From: Prevotellaceae bacterium UBA6398
Lineage (GTDB): Bacteria; Bacteroidota; Bacteroidia; Bacteroidales; Bacteroidaceae
Direction: 5' to 3'
NCBI GenBank assembly: GCA_002437495.1
Contig: DJQA01000017.1
Location: 1-53,036 of the forward strand
Length of the DNA stretch: 53,036 nucleotides
Made by a program: the position numbers and the translations under genes. The notes under the pieces are model-generated. The model made no database searches and was not told where the DNA came from. It saw only the letters and a program-made list of their open reading frames with translations. This document shows, in pieces, positions 34,595 to 42,413 of the stretch; the first letter of the stretch is position 1, and the number at the start of each line of letters is the position of its first letter.

Positions 34595-34669
34595 CTATTT
34601 TGCTGTTGCTGCAAGCGCACATTTTTCCACCCATTGCCTTATGTATTCCACGCTCTGTGAAATTGCCAT
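34595..34669 (-). CDS. Possible small ORF in the 5' region of the DUF5606 gene
   Basis: A 24-codon frame (MAISQSVEYIRQWVEKCALA...) begins only about 8 bp after the TACCTTTG element, so it might be leaderless. It is not biased to one amino acid and no terminator follows it, so it does not look like an attenuator. It may be chance. The region 34521-34594 holds nothing else. Confidence 0.2.
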   Translation of the reverse strand: MAISQSVEYIRQWVEKCALAATAK

Positions 34670-34676
34670 TTCCCGG

Positions 34677-34684
34677 CAAAGGTA
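34677..34684 (-). promoter_or_regulatory. Possible promoter of the DUF5606 gene (-7 element)
   Basis: The minus strand reads TACCTTTG, a TAnnTTTG match, 157 bp before the DUF5606 start. Confidence 0.45.
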
Positions 34685-34754
34685 AAATAATTATGCTTAT
34701 CTTAGTGCTGCGGCCGGATTAAAATTTATTGCTGCGGCACATTTGGGAAAGACT

Positions 34755-35936
34755 TCAGAAACCGCGTTTTTTATATGCTTCGGCAAGCCGATGCATGGCT
34801 TTTTCGATTATGCAGCGCGGCTGCCCCACGTTCATACGCATAAACCCGCAACCGGGTTTGCCGAACATTTCGCCATCGTTCAGATAAAGCTTCGCATCGT
34901 TAATATAAAAGTCGGTAAGCTCCTTTTGTGTGGCGAAACCCAGGGCGCGGTTGTCAAGAAATAGCAGAAACGAAGCCTCGGGTCTTATGAATGTTATCCT
35001 TGGGCAGTTTTCCGCCAAAAAGGCGCATACATACTCAATGTTGCCCTTAACATAGTTGAGCATTTGGGCGAGCCACTCCTCGCCCTCGGGGCTGTAGCAC
35101 GCCTCAACACAGTCGTAGCCGAACACGTTTCCGTTTCCTATGTCGTTGTTGTCAAGGTATGAGAAAAACCTGCGGCGCAGTGAGTCGTTTAGAATGATGG
35201 CATGGGATGCTATAACGCCGGGCAGATTGAAAGCCTTGGTTGGTGCCATAAACGTAACTGTTATGTCTACGGCCTCGGGGCATGAAAGCACTGCCGGCAC
35301 ATGGCTGTCGGTTTTGTATGTCATATCGGCGTGTATCTCATCGCTCACCATAAGCACACCATGCTTTTTGCACAGCTTTGCCACATTAGCAATCTCGTCT
35401 TTTGTCCACGATGTGCCGCCCGGGTTGTGGGGGTTGCACAGTATGAACAGTTTGCATTCCGAAAGGCGTCGGTCTATCTCGTCATAGTCCATGCGGTAAC
35501 GCCCGTTATCCAATATAAGCGGCACTTCAACCAATTTTCTTCCGCTTCCGCGTGTTACGTTTCCGAATGGGTGGTAAACCGGGGTTTCAATCATAACGCC
35601 ATCGCCCTTTTCGGTAAGGCAGTTCACGGCAAAGTATATGCCCGGCACGATGCCCGGCACATAATGTATCTCCTTGGGCTGGACATTGAAATTGTAGCGG
35701 CGTTTGTTCCAGTTAACAATGCTTTGGTAATAGGACACTGTGGCGCACGTGTAGCCGAGAATGCGCTGCTTAAGCTTGTTCTCTATCGCCTTTACCGCAA
35801 ACGGCGGCGTGGGGAAATCCATGTCGGCCACCCACAGCGGCATCAGGTCGTCGCGCCCCGTGGCCCGCCTCATAACCTCAATGCTCACGCATCCTGTGCC
35901 GGCACGTTCCACCGGCGTATCGAAATCATAAATCAT
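34755..35936 (-). CDS. PatB/MalY-type C-S lyase or aminotransferase
   Basis: This 393-residue PLP enzyme of the MalY/PatB subfamily probably cleaves cystathionine or related C-S bonds. The N terminus, LMPLWVADMDFPTPP, is typical. The PLP lysine is in FMAPTKAFNLPGV, and ILCNPHNPGGTSWTKDE and VSDEIHADMTY bind cofactor. It ends with FMRMNVGQPR, the carboxylate-binding Arg region. It is monocistronic with its own promoter element and does not belong to the aromatic operon, which is on the other strand. Substrate remains inferred. Confidence 0.88.
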   Translation of the reverse strand: MIYDFDTPVERAGTGCVSIEVMRRATGRDDLMPLWVADMDFPTPPFAVKAIENKLKQRILGYTCATVSYYQSIVNWNKRRYNFNVQPKEIHYVPGIVPGIYFAVNCLTEKGDGVMIETPVYHPFGNVTRGSGRKLVEVPLILDNGRYRMDYDEIDRRLSECKLFILCNPHNPGGTSWTKDEIANVAKLCKKHGVLMVSDEIHADMTYKTDSHVPAVLSCPEAVDITVTFMAPTKAFNLPGVIASHAIILNDSLRRRFFSYLDNNDIGNGNVFGYDCVEACYSPEGEEWLAQMLNYVKGNIEYVCAFLAENCPRITFIRPEASFLLFLDNRALGFATQKELTDFYINDAKLYLNDGEMFGKPGCGFMRMNVGQPRCIIEKAMHRLAEAYKKRGF

Positions 35937-35965
35937 GTCTGTACCTTATTACTTATATTCACATG

Positions 35966-35973
35966 CAAAGTTA
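35966..35973 (-). promoter_or_regulatory. Probable promoter of the PatB/MalY gene (-7 element)
   Basis: The minus strand reads TAACTTTG 30 bp before the ATG. An ATTG sits 21 bp further upstream and could serve as the -33 element. Confidence 0.6.
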
Positions 35974-36152
35974 GTCAAAATATTTAGTGCGCCGCAATTA
36001 CTTGTTACAACAAACACGGTTGGCAACGCAGTATTCGATTGCCCATGTGCCTGCAAGCTCATGTACCCTTTTGCCACAAACTCACAACCACCGTAAACAA
36101 GACTGTTGCAGCTATTATACACAAACCACACAACCTTATGTTTTTCTGTTTG

Positions 36153-36258
36153 TTGCAAAGGCTGAAAACTACGTCCTATGTAGAAAAAAATACATCAGAC
36201 ATAATTCATGCTACATCAGACATTGTTTTTCCTATATACGATGTGGTTTTTGCTGTTT
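36153..36258 (-). repeat. 21-bp-unit repeat element F (subtype II)
   Basis: Units lie at 36178-36198, 36199-36219 and 36220-36240. On the minus strand the tail reads AGGACGTAGTTTTCAGCC, as in element C. The remaining parts of 35974-36357 hold nothing that I can support. Confidence 0.85.
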
Positions 36259-36357
36259 AGCATATTACCTGCAAAACACTCCGCGCCATGGCTATTGCAA
36301 CAACACCGCCATAATATTTCAGGCTTTCCGCAATACCTGTATCACACGTATGTGCAT

Positions 36358-36392
36358 AAAAAAGCCACACCGCAAACAGGCGTGGCTTTTTA
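36358..36392 (-). terminator. Terminator of the acetylesterase operon
   Basis: The stem AAAAAGCCAC / GTGGCTTTTT lies about 75 bp after the last stop of the minus-strand operon. It is symmetrical and can act in both directions. Confidence 0.8.
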
Positions 36393-36468
36393 TTCTCATA
36401 CATACTTGTGCCTTTTTATCCGTGCACGGTTATGGCATATTTGTTTTCGGAGTCCCTGCTCCCGGAAT

Positions 36469-38145
36469 TCATTTCACAAGCTTTTTCTTGCCATCGATAA
36501 TATAAATTCCTTTGGGAATACTTTCCACGTCCCTATCGCCGCCTTCACGCCTGATAAGCGTGCCATCGGTGGCATATATGCCTTTGCTCCCTTTGCCTGC
36601 CACGTTGCTGCGCACATTGTCAACGCCCACCAAATCGTCAACCAAATCCATTTGGTCCGTGCGGAAAGGAAGCACCGGCAGATTGTTCTCGCCGTAGATG
36701 TTGCCTATAGGATAGTCGGCCCAGTTGTAATATATTGCGTACGGGCGCAAAGGACGAGTAACGGAAATCTCAAGAGTTTTGTCGCCAACAACCTTTGTTG
36801 TCGTTTCGTAGAACTTCTTGTATGTCTTGTCCTGCAACACGAAGCCCACGGGTACGGAGTCGTTGCGCACATGGATTTTTTTGTCGAATGTTATGTAAGC
36901 CTTCTTGTACTCAAAGCGGTAGCTTACAGGTTTTGGCGCATCGGCAACGACATCAAATCCGTAGGTGTTTTTAAGCGCGAGCAAGGCAAGGCGACGGCCC
37001 ACCTCCTGCTTGTTCTTGGGATGAATGTCGGTGGGATTGCCTACATCCACAGCGGTTGCCATGCCCGTGCTGTCCATTTGCATAGAGGTTTTCCATTGGT
37101 CCCAGCGCAATTTGGCCCAATTGGAACCTTCCTGGAACACCGCCGGGGTCTGATATGCCGCAAGCTGCACGGTGTAGAACGGGAACTTGTATCCCCAATC
37201 CTTGCGCCAGCCCGAAATAAGGCTGTCCATAAGTGTCGTGTAATAGCTGCTGCCCCAAGCGTTAGCCTCTCCCTGATACCAAATCGCGCCGCGAATGGGA
37301 TAGGAAACCATCGGGTGAACCATTGTGTTGTAAAGAAGCGTGGGCACTTGAAACTCGTCTTTCATGCCCAGGTATTTTTTTACGGAATCGCGGTTGAAGT
37401 CATACTTTGCGCATTTGTCAAGAGTGGCCTTCAAAGCGGGAATTGTGCGTGCCGTCTCAAGGCTCACCCACGCCTCGGCGTTCGAGCCGCCATAAGCACA
37501 CTGTATCAAGCCTATCGGGATGTTGAGTTCCTTGTAAAGCTCGCGCCCGAAGCAATAAGCCAAAGCCGAAAATTCGGGAACGCTCGATGGCGAGCAGGAA
37601 ACCCAGTTCGACCAAAGCGCGGTGTCGTCGGCAGGATGGTTGCTTTTGCCCGAAGCGGCAACGCTCAGCAACTTTATCATGGGATAGTTCGCATTCTTAA
37701 TCTCCTCCTGATAATTGTTCATCAAGCCCCATGAGCCTTGCACAGGCATCTGCATATTTGACTGTCCGGAGCAGAACCAAACCTCGCCGGCGTAAACAGG
37801 ATTTATAATTCTGGAGTCAACAACCACGTCCCTGCCGCCTTTTTTCTCAAGCTCGTAAATGCGGATGACATACGACTTTGTGGAAGCCTCGGGCACAGTT
37901 ACCTTGAAAGAAAAATTTCCGCATCCGTCTGCATGCCCATACACTCTTTTGCCATCCCATGTTGCATTGAACATCATGTAGGCGTTTGGAGAGGCCTTTC
38001 CCTTGAAATGGAACACCGACTTCTGCTGCAAAACCATTTCTTTTGCATAATACGAAGGCAGAGTTATCTTTGCGCTTGCGGCTGTTGCCGCAAGCGCAAC
38101 AAGCAATGCTGCAACTTTTGTCCCTGTGACGGTGGGGCGGCTCAT
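36469..38145 (-). CDS. Sialate O-acetylesterase-like protein with a T9SS-like sorting domain
   Basis: This 558-residue secreted SGNH-type esterase probably removes acetyl groups from sialic acid or other sugars. A signal peptide (VAALLVALAATAASA) precedes the fold. The nucleophile block is GEVWFCSGQSNMQMP, followed by GAIWYQGEANA and the catalytic Asp-x-His in DIHPKNKQE. Residues from about 490 to the end (SKGIYATDGTLIRR ... IPKGIYIIDGKKKLVK) look like a type IX secretion C-terminal sorting domain. It overlaps the paralogue upstream by 4 bp (ATGA), so the two are coupled. The substrate is inferred from family and the nearby nagA. Confidence 0.87.
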   Translation of the reverse strand: MSRPTVTGTKVAALLVALAATAASAKITLPSYYAKEMVLQQKSVFHFKGKASPNAYMMFNATWDGKRVYGHADGCGNFSFKVTVPEASTKSYVIRIYELEKKGGRDVVVDSRIINPVYAGEVWFCSGQSNMQMPVQGSWGLMNNYQEEIKNANYPMIKLLSVAASGKSNHPADDTALWSNWVSCSPSSVPEFSALAYCFGRELYKELNIPIGLIQCAYGGSNAEAWVSLETARTIPALKATLDKCAKYDFNRDSVKKYLGMKDEFQVPTLLYNTMVHPMVSYPIRGAIWYQGEANAWGSSYYTTLMDSLISGWRKDWGYKFPFYTVQLAAYQTPAVFQEGSNWAKLRWDQWKTSMQMDSTGMATAVDVGNPTDIHPKNKQEVGRRLALLALKNTYGFDVVADAPKPVSYRFEYKKAYITFDKKIHVRNDSVPVGFVLQDKTYKKFYETTTKVVGDKTLEISVTRPLRPYAIYYNWADYPIGNIYGENNLPVLPFRTDQMDLVDDLVGVDNVRSNVAGKGSKGIYATDGTLIRREGGDRDVESIPKGIYIIDGKKKLVK

Positions 38146-39623
38146 TTCTTTTTGTCCGTATTTACAAGTTGCATTTCATCGGTGCGGAACGGAAGCACAG
38201 GCAAATTGGTGTCGCCATAAATGTTTCCTATCGGATAATCGGCCCAATCGTAGCGCACGGCGGTAATCTTTCCGAGCCCGGCGCCTGTTATGCTTATTGT
38301 TGTGGGATTTTCGAGTTTTGCCTTGCCCTCAACAAATTTGTTGTTGGCATCGCAAAGAATGAAACCGCAGGCCACGGAGTCGTTTCTCACATGGATTTTT
38401 TTGTTGAATGTGAGTGTTGCCTTGCCATCCGAGAACTTGTATTTTACGGGAACCGGAGCCTCGTACACAAGATCTTTAAACCCATATGTCTTGTTGAGAG
38501 CGATAAGAGCCATGCGCCTTGCCACTTCCTGCTTGTTCTTTGGATGAATGTCTTTTTGGTTTCCCACATCAACGGCAGTCGCCATGCCTGTGCGCGGAAG
38601 CTTCAAAGTTTTCCATTGAGACCATCTTAGGGCGGCCCATGTGGATTCGGGCTGAAGATTTACCTGATTCTGAAAGCCTGCGAGCTGTACATAATAAAAC
38701 GGGAAATTATATCCCCATAGCTTTCTCCAGCTGGTAATAAGATTGTTCATGAGGCTCGTGTAGTCTCCGTAGCCCACGTTTGCGCAGCCCTGGTACCATA
38801 TTGCACCCTTAATAGGAAGAACATGGATTGGGTAAAGCATCGTGTTGTAAAGCAAAGTGGGTATTTGCTGCTCGGGACGCTTTGCATATTTCTGTATTGT
38901 GTCGTTAACAAAACCGTATTTCTTGTACTTCTCCAAATCGCTTTTATACTCGGGCATTGTCTGCAAAGTTTCATACCCAACCCAGGCCTCTGCGTTTGCA
39001 CCGCCGTATGCCGACTGCACAAGACCTATTGGCACTCTCAGCCTGTCATATAGTTCCTTACCGAATAGGTATGCCAGTGCCGAGAATTGCTCCACGCTCT
39101 TGGGCGAACAAATCTCCCATGTTTTCCAAAGTTCGGTGTCATCGGCGGGCTTGGGCTGTTTTGCAGACATCTTAACCTGCAAAAAGCGTATCATGGGATA
39201 ATTTGCGGCATCGGCCACTTCACGCGCATTGTCGTTTATCATACCCCAACCGCGCACCGGCATTTCCATATTCGACTGCCCGGAGCAAAGCCAAACTTCG
39301 CCGGAATACACATCGGATAGCACTTTCTCGCCATCGCCATCGTTAAAACTCAGCTTGTATGGTTTCATCGATGCAGCAGGCACGTGGAACTTAACAGTGA
39401 AATTCCCTTGCGCATCGGCTTTGGTGCTTACAGCTTTTTTGTTCCACGAAGCTGTGAACTTGACAACGGAGTTAGGCAATGCCTTGCCCTTTATTGTCAT
39501 CAGTGCCTTTTGCTGAAGTACCATATTGTCGGCATAAAACGAGGGCAGCACCACCTTGGAGCTTGCGCCGACAAACATTCCCGCCGCCAGTGCGGCAGTA
39601 ATTGCCTTATAAATATTTTTCAT
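38142..39623 (-). CDS. Sialate O-acetylesterase-like protein, paralogue
   Basis: This 493-residue secreted paralogue of the next gene shares the same order of blocks: GEVWLCSGQSNMEMP, then GAIWYQGCANVGYG, then DIHPKNKQEVARRM. In the second block the usual Glu of QGExN is Cys here (QGCAN), while the partner has QGEAN. A signal peptide is present (AITAALAAGMFVGASS). There is no sorting domain; it ends VLPFRTDEMQLVNTDKKK. The start is ATG 39623, with a TTG 9 bp upstream rejected. It follows the ricin-like gene by 30 bp in one operon. Confidence 0.87.
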   Translation of the reverse strand: MKNIYKAITAALAAGMFVGASSKVVLPSFYADNMVLQQKALMTIKGKALPNSVVKFTASWNKKAVSTKADAQGNFTVKFHVPAASMKPYKLSFNDGDGEKVLSDVYSGEVWLCSGQSNMEMPVRGWGMINDNAREVADAANYPMIRFLQVKMSAKQPKPADDTELWKTWEICSPKSVEQFSALAYLFGKELYDRLRVPIGLVQSAYGGANAEAWVGYETLQTMPEYKSDLEKYKKYGFVNDTIQKYAKRPEQQIPTLLYNTMLYPIHVLPIKGAIWYQGCANVGYGDYTSLMNNLITSWRKLWGYNFPFYYVQLAGFQNQVNLQPESTWAALRWSQWKTLKLPRTGMATAVDVGNQKDIHPKNKQEVARRMALIALNKTYGFKDLVYEAPVPVKYKFSDGKATLTFNKKIHVRNDSVACGFILCDANNKFVEGKAKLENPTTISITGAGLGKITAVRYDWADYPIGNIYGDTNLPVLPFRTDEMQLVNTDKKK

Positions 39624-39653
39624 TTGTTTCAATACTTTATTTGTTGCATTCCT

Positions 39654-40394
39654 TTATTTCACTAATACCTTATACGACACTCCCTTTGCGCACACGAAAT
39701 AAACTCCCGGGTCAAGCGCGCTGCCATTGTTAAGAAGCATGCCATCATCGTTGTACAGGCTGTAAACATCAACGCCCTCAACCTTGATAACGCGGTTTTC
39801 TACGGCAATCTTCACATTGTTTTCCTTTAAAATTTTCGTTACCGACACGGGAACGCCGCTTGCATTGCAAACTTTCCACGCCCACACGGTATTTTCAAGG
39901 TTGAAAATATTGAACCCCGGTATAACGCCTGCCGAGTCTGCAGCGAAAAGGTAACGGTCATCACCGCCGATATTGTACTTTATGGTAATCTGACCGTCTT
40001 TTATGTCTTGAACAATGAAAGGCTTAATGTTGGCTTTGGTTGCTTCTGCCCTGGGAACATAATAGTTTTCCTTCCACGCGCCCGAACTGCTTATATACCG
40101 GCGCGAACTGCGGTTGCGAAAGTAATATGCGCCACTATTGTCGTTTGCTGCAGCAACAAGTTCCCACTCCTGCTTTGCATTATCAGACATTTCATTCACC
40201 AAAAAGCTGTAACCCGTGGTGGAAGCCTTGAATGAGTTGTCCTCTATGCACATTTGCGAGTACTCGGGGTATGCGCTGGCTATTTTATAATACACTTTGT
40301 TGCCCGAAGTGTCTGTTGAAGGGTAGTTTTGCGCTGACATGCGACTAACGCCGCAAAATGCCAGGACCGATACAAGCACTAAGCTTTTTTTCAT
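39654..40394 (-). CDS. Secreted ricin-like domain protein with a sorting domain
   Basis: This 246-residue protein starts with a signal peptide (KKSLVLVSVLAFCGVSRMSAQ). The middle part (VYYKIASAYPEYSQMCIEDNS ... QEWELVAAANDNSGAYYFRNRSSRRYIS) resembles beta-trefoil ricin-B-like modules, which bind carbohydrate. The last 60 residues (VDVYSLYNDDGMLLNNGSALDPGVYFV ... KVLVK) resemble a T9SS C-terminal sorting domain. It is the first gene of the acetylesterase operon. The binding partner is unknown and the trefoil assignment is tentative. Confidence 0.7.
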   Translation of the reverse strand: MKKSLVLVSVLAFCGVSRMSAQNYPSTDTSGNKVYYKIASAYPEYSQMCIEDNSFKASTTGYSFLVNEMSDNAKQEWELVAAANDNSGAYYFRNRSSRRYISSSGAWKENYYVPRAEATKANIKPFIVQDIKDGQITIKYNIGGDDRYLFAADSAGVIPGFNIFNLENTVWAWKVCNASGVPVSVTKILKENNVKIAVENRVIKVEGVDVYSLYNDDGMLLNNGSALDPGVYFVCAKGVSYKVLVK

Positions 40395-40427
40395 GATATA
40401 AATTTGCATATGGTTTAACTTTGACTA

Positions 40428-40435
40428 CAAAGTTA
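40428..40435 (-). promoter_or_regulatory. Probable promoter of the acetylesterase operon (-7 element)
   Basis: The minus strand reads TAACTTTG 34 bp before the start of the ricin-like gene. A CAAA on the + strand at 40451 gives a TTTG with short spacing (15 bp). Confidence 0.55.
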
Positions 40436-40579
40436 CACTTTTTCAAGCCGCAAAGTGCCTTATCCATGTATTTTTTTTGCAAACCGCATTTTTCACATGT
40501 ATACTACATTTCCACCGGCTTTTTGTTTACCCCGCAACAAACATTCTGCTTCATTCGCCACTGATATAAATAAAAATCG

Positions 40580-40587
40580 TAACTTTG
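40580..40587 (+). promoter_or_regulatory. Probable nagA promoter (-7 element)
   Basis: TAACTTTG matches TAnnTTTG and lies 57 bp before the ATG. The two promoters of this divergent region are about 145 bp apart, leaving room for shared regulation. Confidence 0.6.
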
Positions 40588-40643
40588 AATTTCAAAATGA
40601 CATATGGTCTGATTATTTACGAATTTAAGCTTTTACTAAAACC

Positions 40644-41819
40644 ATGCTGACTCAGATACTCAATGGTAGGATTCTCACTCCCCAGGGTTGGATGAGGGGA
40701 GGTTCGGTTATCATCGATGGCAACAAGATAATCGAAGTGTCAAACAATGAGCTTCACATAGAAAGCGCACGTTTTTTTGACGCAAACGGCTGCTACATAG
40801 TTCCCGGCGGAATAGACATCCACGTGCACGGCGGTGGCGGAAGAGACTTCATGGAAGGCACGGAAGAGGCTTTCCGCAAAGCAATAAACGCCCACATGTT
40901 CTATGGAACAACCTCTATTCTGCCCACGCTTTCATCCTCGACCGTGCCCATGATAAAGGCCGCTGCAAAAACCACAGAAAAAATCATGGCGCAGCCCGAC
41001 AGCCCGGTATTGGGTCTGCATCTCGAAGGTCCGTATTTCAACAAACTGATGGCAGGAGGGCAGCTTCCCGAAAACATAAAAAATCCTTCGCCAATGGAAT
41101 ATCGCCCGCTGCTCGATTCCACCAACTGCATCAAGCGATGGGACGAAGCACCGGAACTTCCGGGTACTATCGAGTTCGGACGTACCTGTGTCGAGCACGG
41201 TGTTCTGCCTTGCGTGGGGCACACGCAGGCCAACTACCATGACGTGCGCACGGCATACGAAGTGGGGTTCACACACACAACACATTTCTACAATGCAATG
41301 CCCGGCTTCCACAAAAACCACGAATACAAATACGAGGGGACCGTGGAAAGTGTTTATCTCATTGACGACATGACCGTGGAGGTGATTGCCGACGGCAAAC
41401 ACGTGCCCCCCACAATTCTCGGCCTTGTTTACAAAATAAAAGGTCCCGACCGCACGGCACTTATAACCGATGCGCTTGCATGCGCTGCAAGCGATTCGAA
41501 AAAGGCTTTCGACCCGCGTGTGATTATAGAAGACGGCGTGTGCAAGCTCGCCGACCATTCCGCACTCGCCGGAAGCATAGCAACCATGGACAGGCTTATA
41601 CGCACAATGGTGCAAAAGGTTGAGATACCACTCGGCGAAGTGTGCCGAATGGCATCGGAAACACCTGCAAGGATTATTGGTGTTGACAAGCGCAAGGGCA
41701 CACTCGAAAAAGGCAAAGACGCAGACATCATGATGTTCGACCCCGAACTTAACCTCAAATGCGTGATTGCAATGGGGCGGGTCATACGCAACGAACTGCC
41801 AAACCATGTTGTAATCTGA
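40644..41819 (+). CDS. nagA: N-acetylglucosamine-6-phosphate deacetylase
   Basis: This 391-residue amidohydrolase removes the acetyl group from GlcNAc-6-phosphate, a step of amino-sugar catabolism. Metal and substrate blocks are visible: PGGIDIHVHGGGGRDFME, LGLHLEGPYFN with the metal-binding Glu, VGHTQANY, THFYNAMPGFHKNHE, and ADGKHVPP, then LITDALACA with the catalytic Asp. It is divergent from the acetylesterase operon, so the region looks like a sialylated or amino-sugar glycan utilisation cluster. It ends before a terminator at 41873. Confidence 0.93.
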   Translation: MLTQILNGRILTPQGWMRGGSVIIDGNKIIEVSNNELHIESARFFDANGCYIVPGGIDIHVHGGGGRDFMEGTEEAFRKAINAHMFYGTTSILPTLSSSTVPMIKAAAKTTEKIMAQPDSPVLGLHLEGPYFNKLMAGGQLPENIKNPSPMEYRPLLDSTNCIKRWDEAPELPGTIEFGRTCVEHGVLPCVGHTQANYHDVRTAYEVGFTHTTHFYNAMPGFHKNHEYKYEGTVESVYLIDDMTVEVIADGKHVPPTILGLVYKIKGPDRTALITDALACAASDSKKAFDPRVIIEDGVCKLADHSALAGSIATMDRLIRTMVQKVEIPLGEVCRMASETPARIIGVDKRKGTLEKGKDADIMMFDPELNLKCVIAMGRVIRNELPNHVVI

Positions 41820-41872
41820 ACAAGGCGCAAAAGCACAGTAAACCACAGCAGACTATACAGATACTCCGCGCA

Positions 41873-41900
41873 ACCCTCATAGGGCAACGCGGAGTTTTTT
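41873..41900 (+). terminator. nagA terminator
   Basis: The stem ACTCCGCG (41873-41880) / CGCGGAGT (41888-41895) is followed by TTTTT. Confidence 0.9.
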
Positions 41901-42346
41901 ATATGGCAACCGTTGCGCACGCCATACACAGCCTTGAAACGCACCGCGCCTGCAATGCTGCGGCACAGGGGGTTGCGATACGATTTTAAGTTATGGCATT
42001 CACGACGCATGCCTTACGCCTATGCAAATGGCGCAAAAGCAAAGCCCGCCATTTCTACCGGAACTTTACGAAAACACTTGATGTAGAAAAAACTATGTCC
42101 CATGTAGAAAAAACTACGTCAGACATAGAAAAAACTACATCAGACCTTTTTCCGCCCATTGCAAACACATAATAACCACCTCGTTGTAAAAAAATACCCA
42201 TACAGGGTCTTTTTACCAAATATCAAGCCATTGCGCAATTTTGCGATATTCTCGCTCTCAAGCCGCGGGCATAACCGTGGCGCATAGGCGGGGATTCATT
42301 ATTTCAAACCTATCGCTTCTTTGAATTTTCCCTACCCGATCCTGCC
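41901..42346. other. Intergenic region between nagA and the GH2 gene
   Basis: A 446-bp region between convergent genes. It contains repeat element G (42078-42157) and otherwise nothing that I can support. Confidence 0.6.
42078..42157 (+). repeat. 21-bp-unit repeat element G (subtype I)
   Basis: Units lie at 42078-42098, 42099-42119 and 42120-42140, with the tail CAGACCTTTTTCCGCCC. The second and third units are close to the family consensus (core ATGTAGAAAAAACTACAT). Confidence 0.92.
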
Positions 42347-42384
42347 AAAAAGGGCTGCGCCAAACTTTCGTCCCGGCACAGCCC
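42347..42384 (-). terminator. Terminator of the GH2 gene
   Basis: On the minus strand, GGGCTGTGCC (42384-42375) pairs with GGCGCAGCCC (42361-42352) with one G·U pair, followed by TTTTT. Confidence 0.85.
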
Positions 42385-42413
42385 CCTTGTATTGCCTCAG
42401 CGATAACTATGAC

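Noticed and set aside
36208..37734. A 508-codon plus-strand frame opposite the acetylesterase gene
   Set aside because: It is antisense to a well-supported gene, and begins inside repeat element F. No family resemblance is visible.
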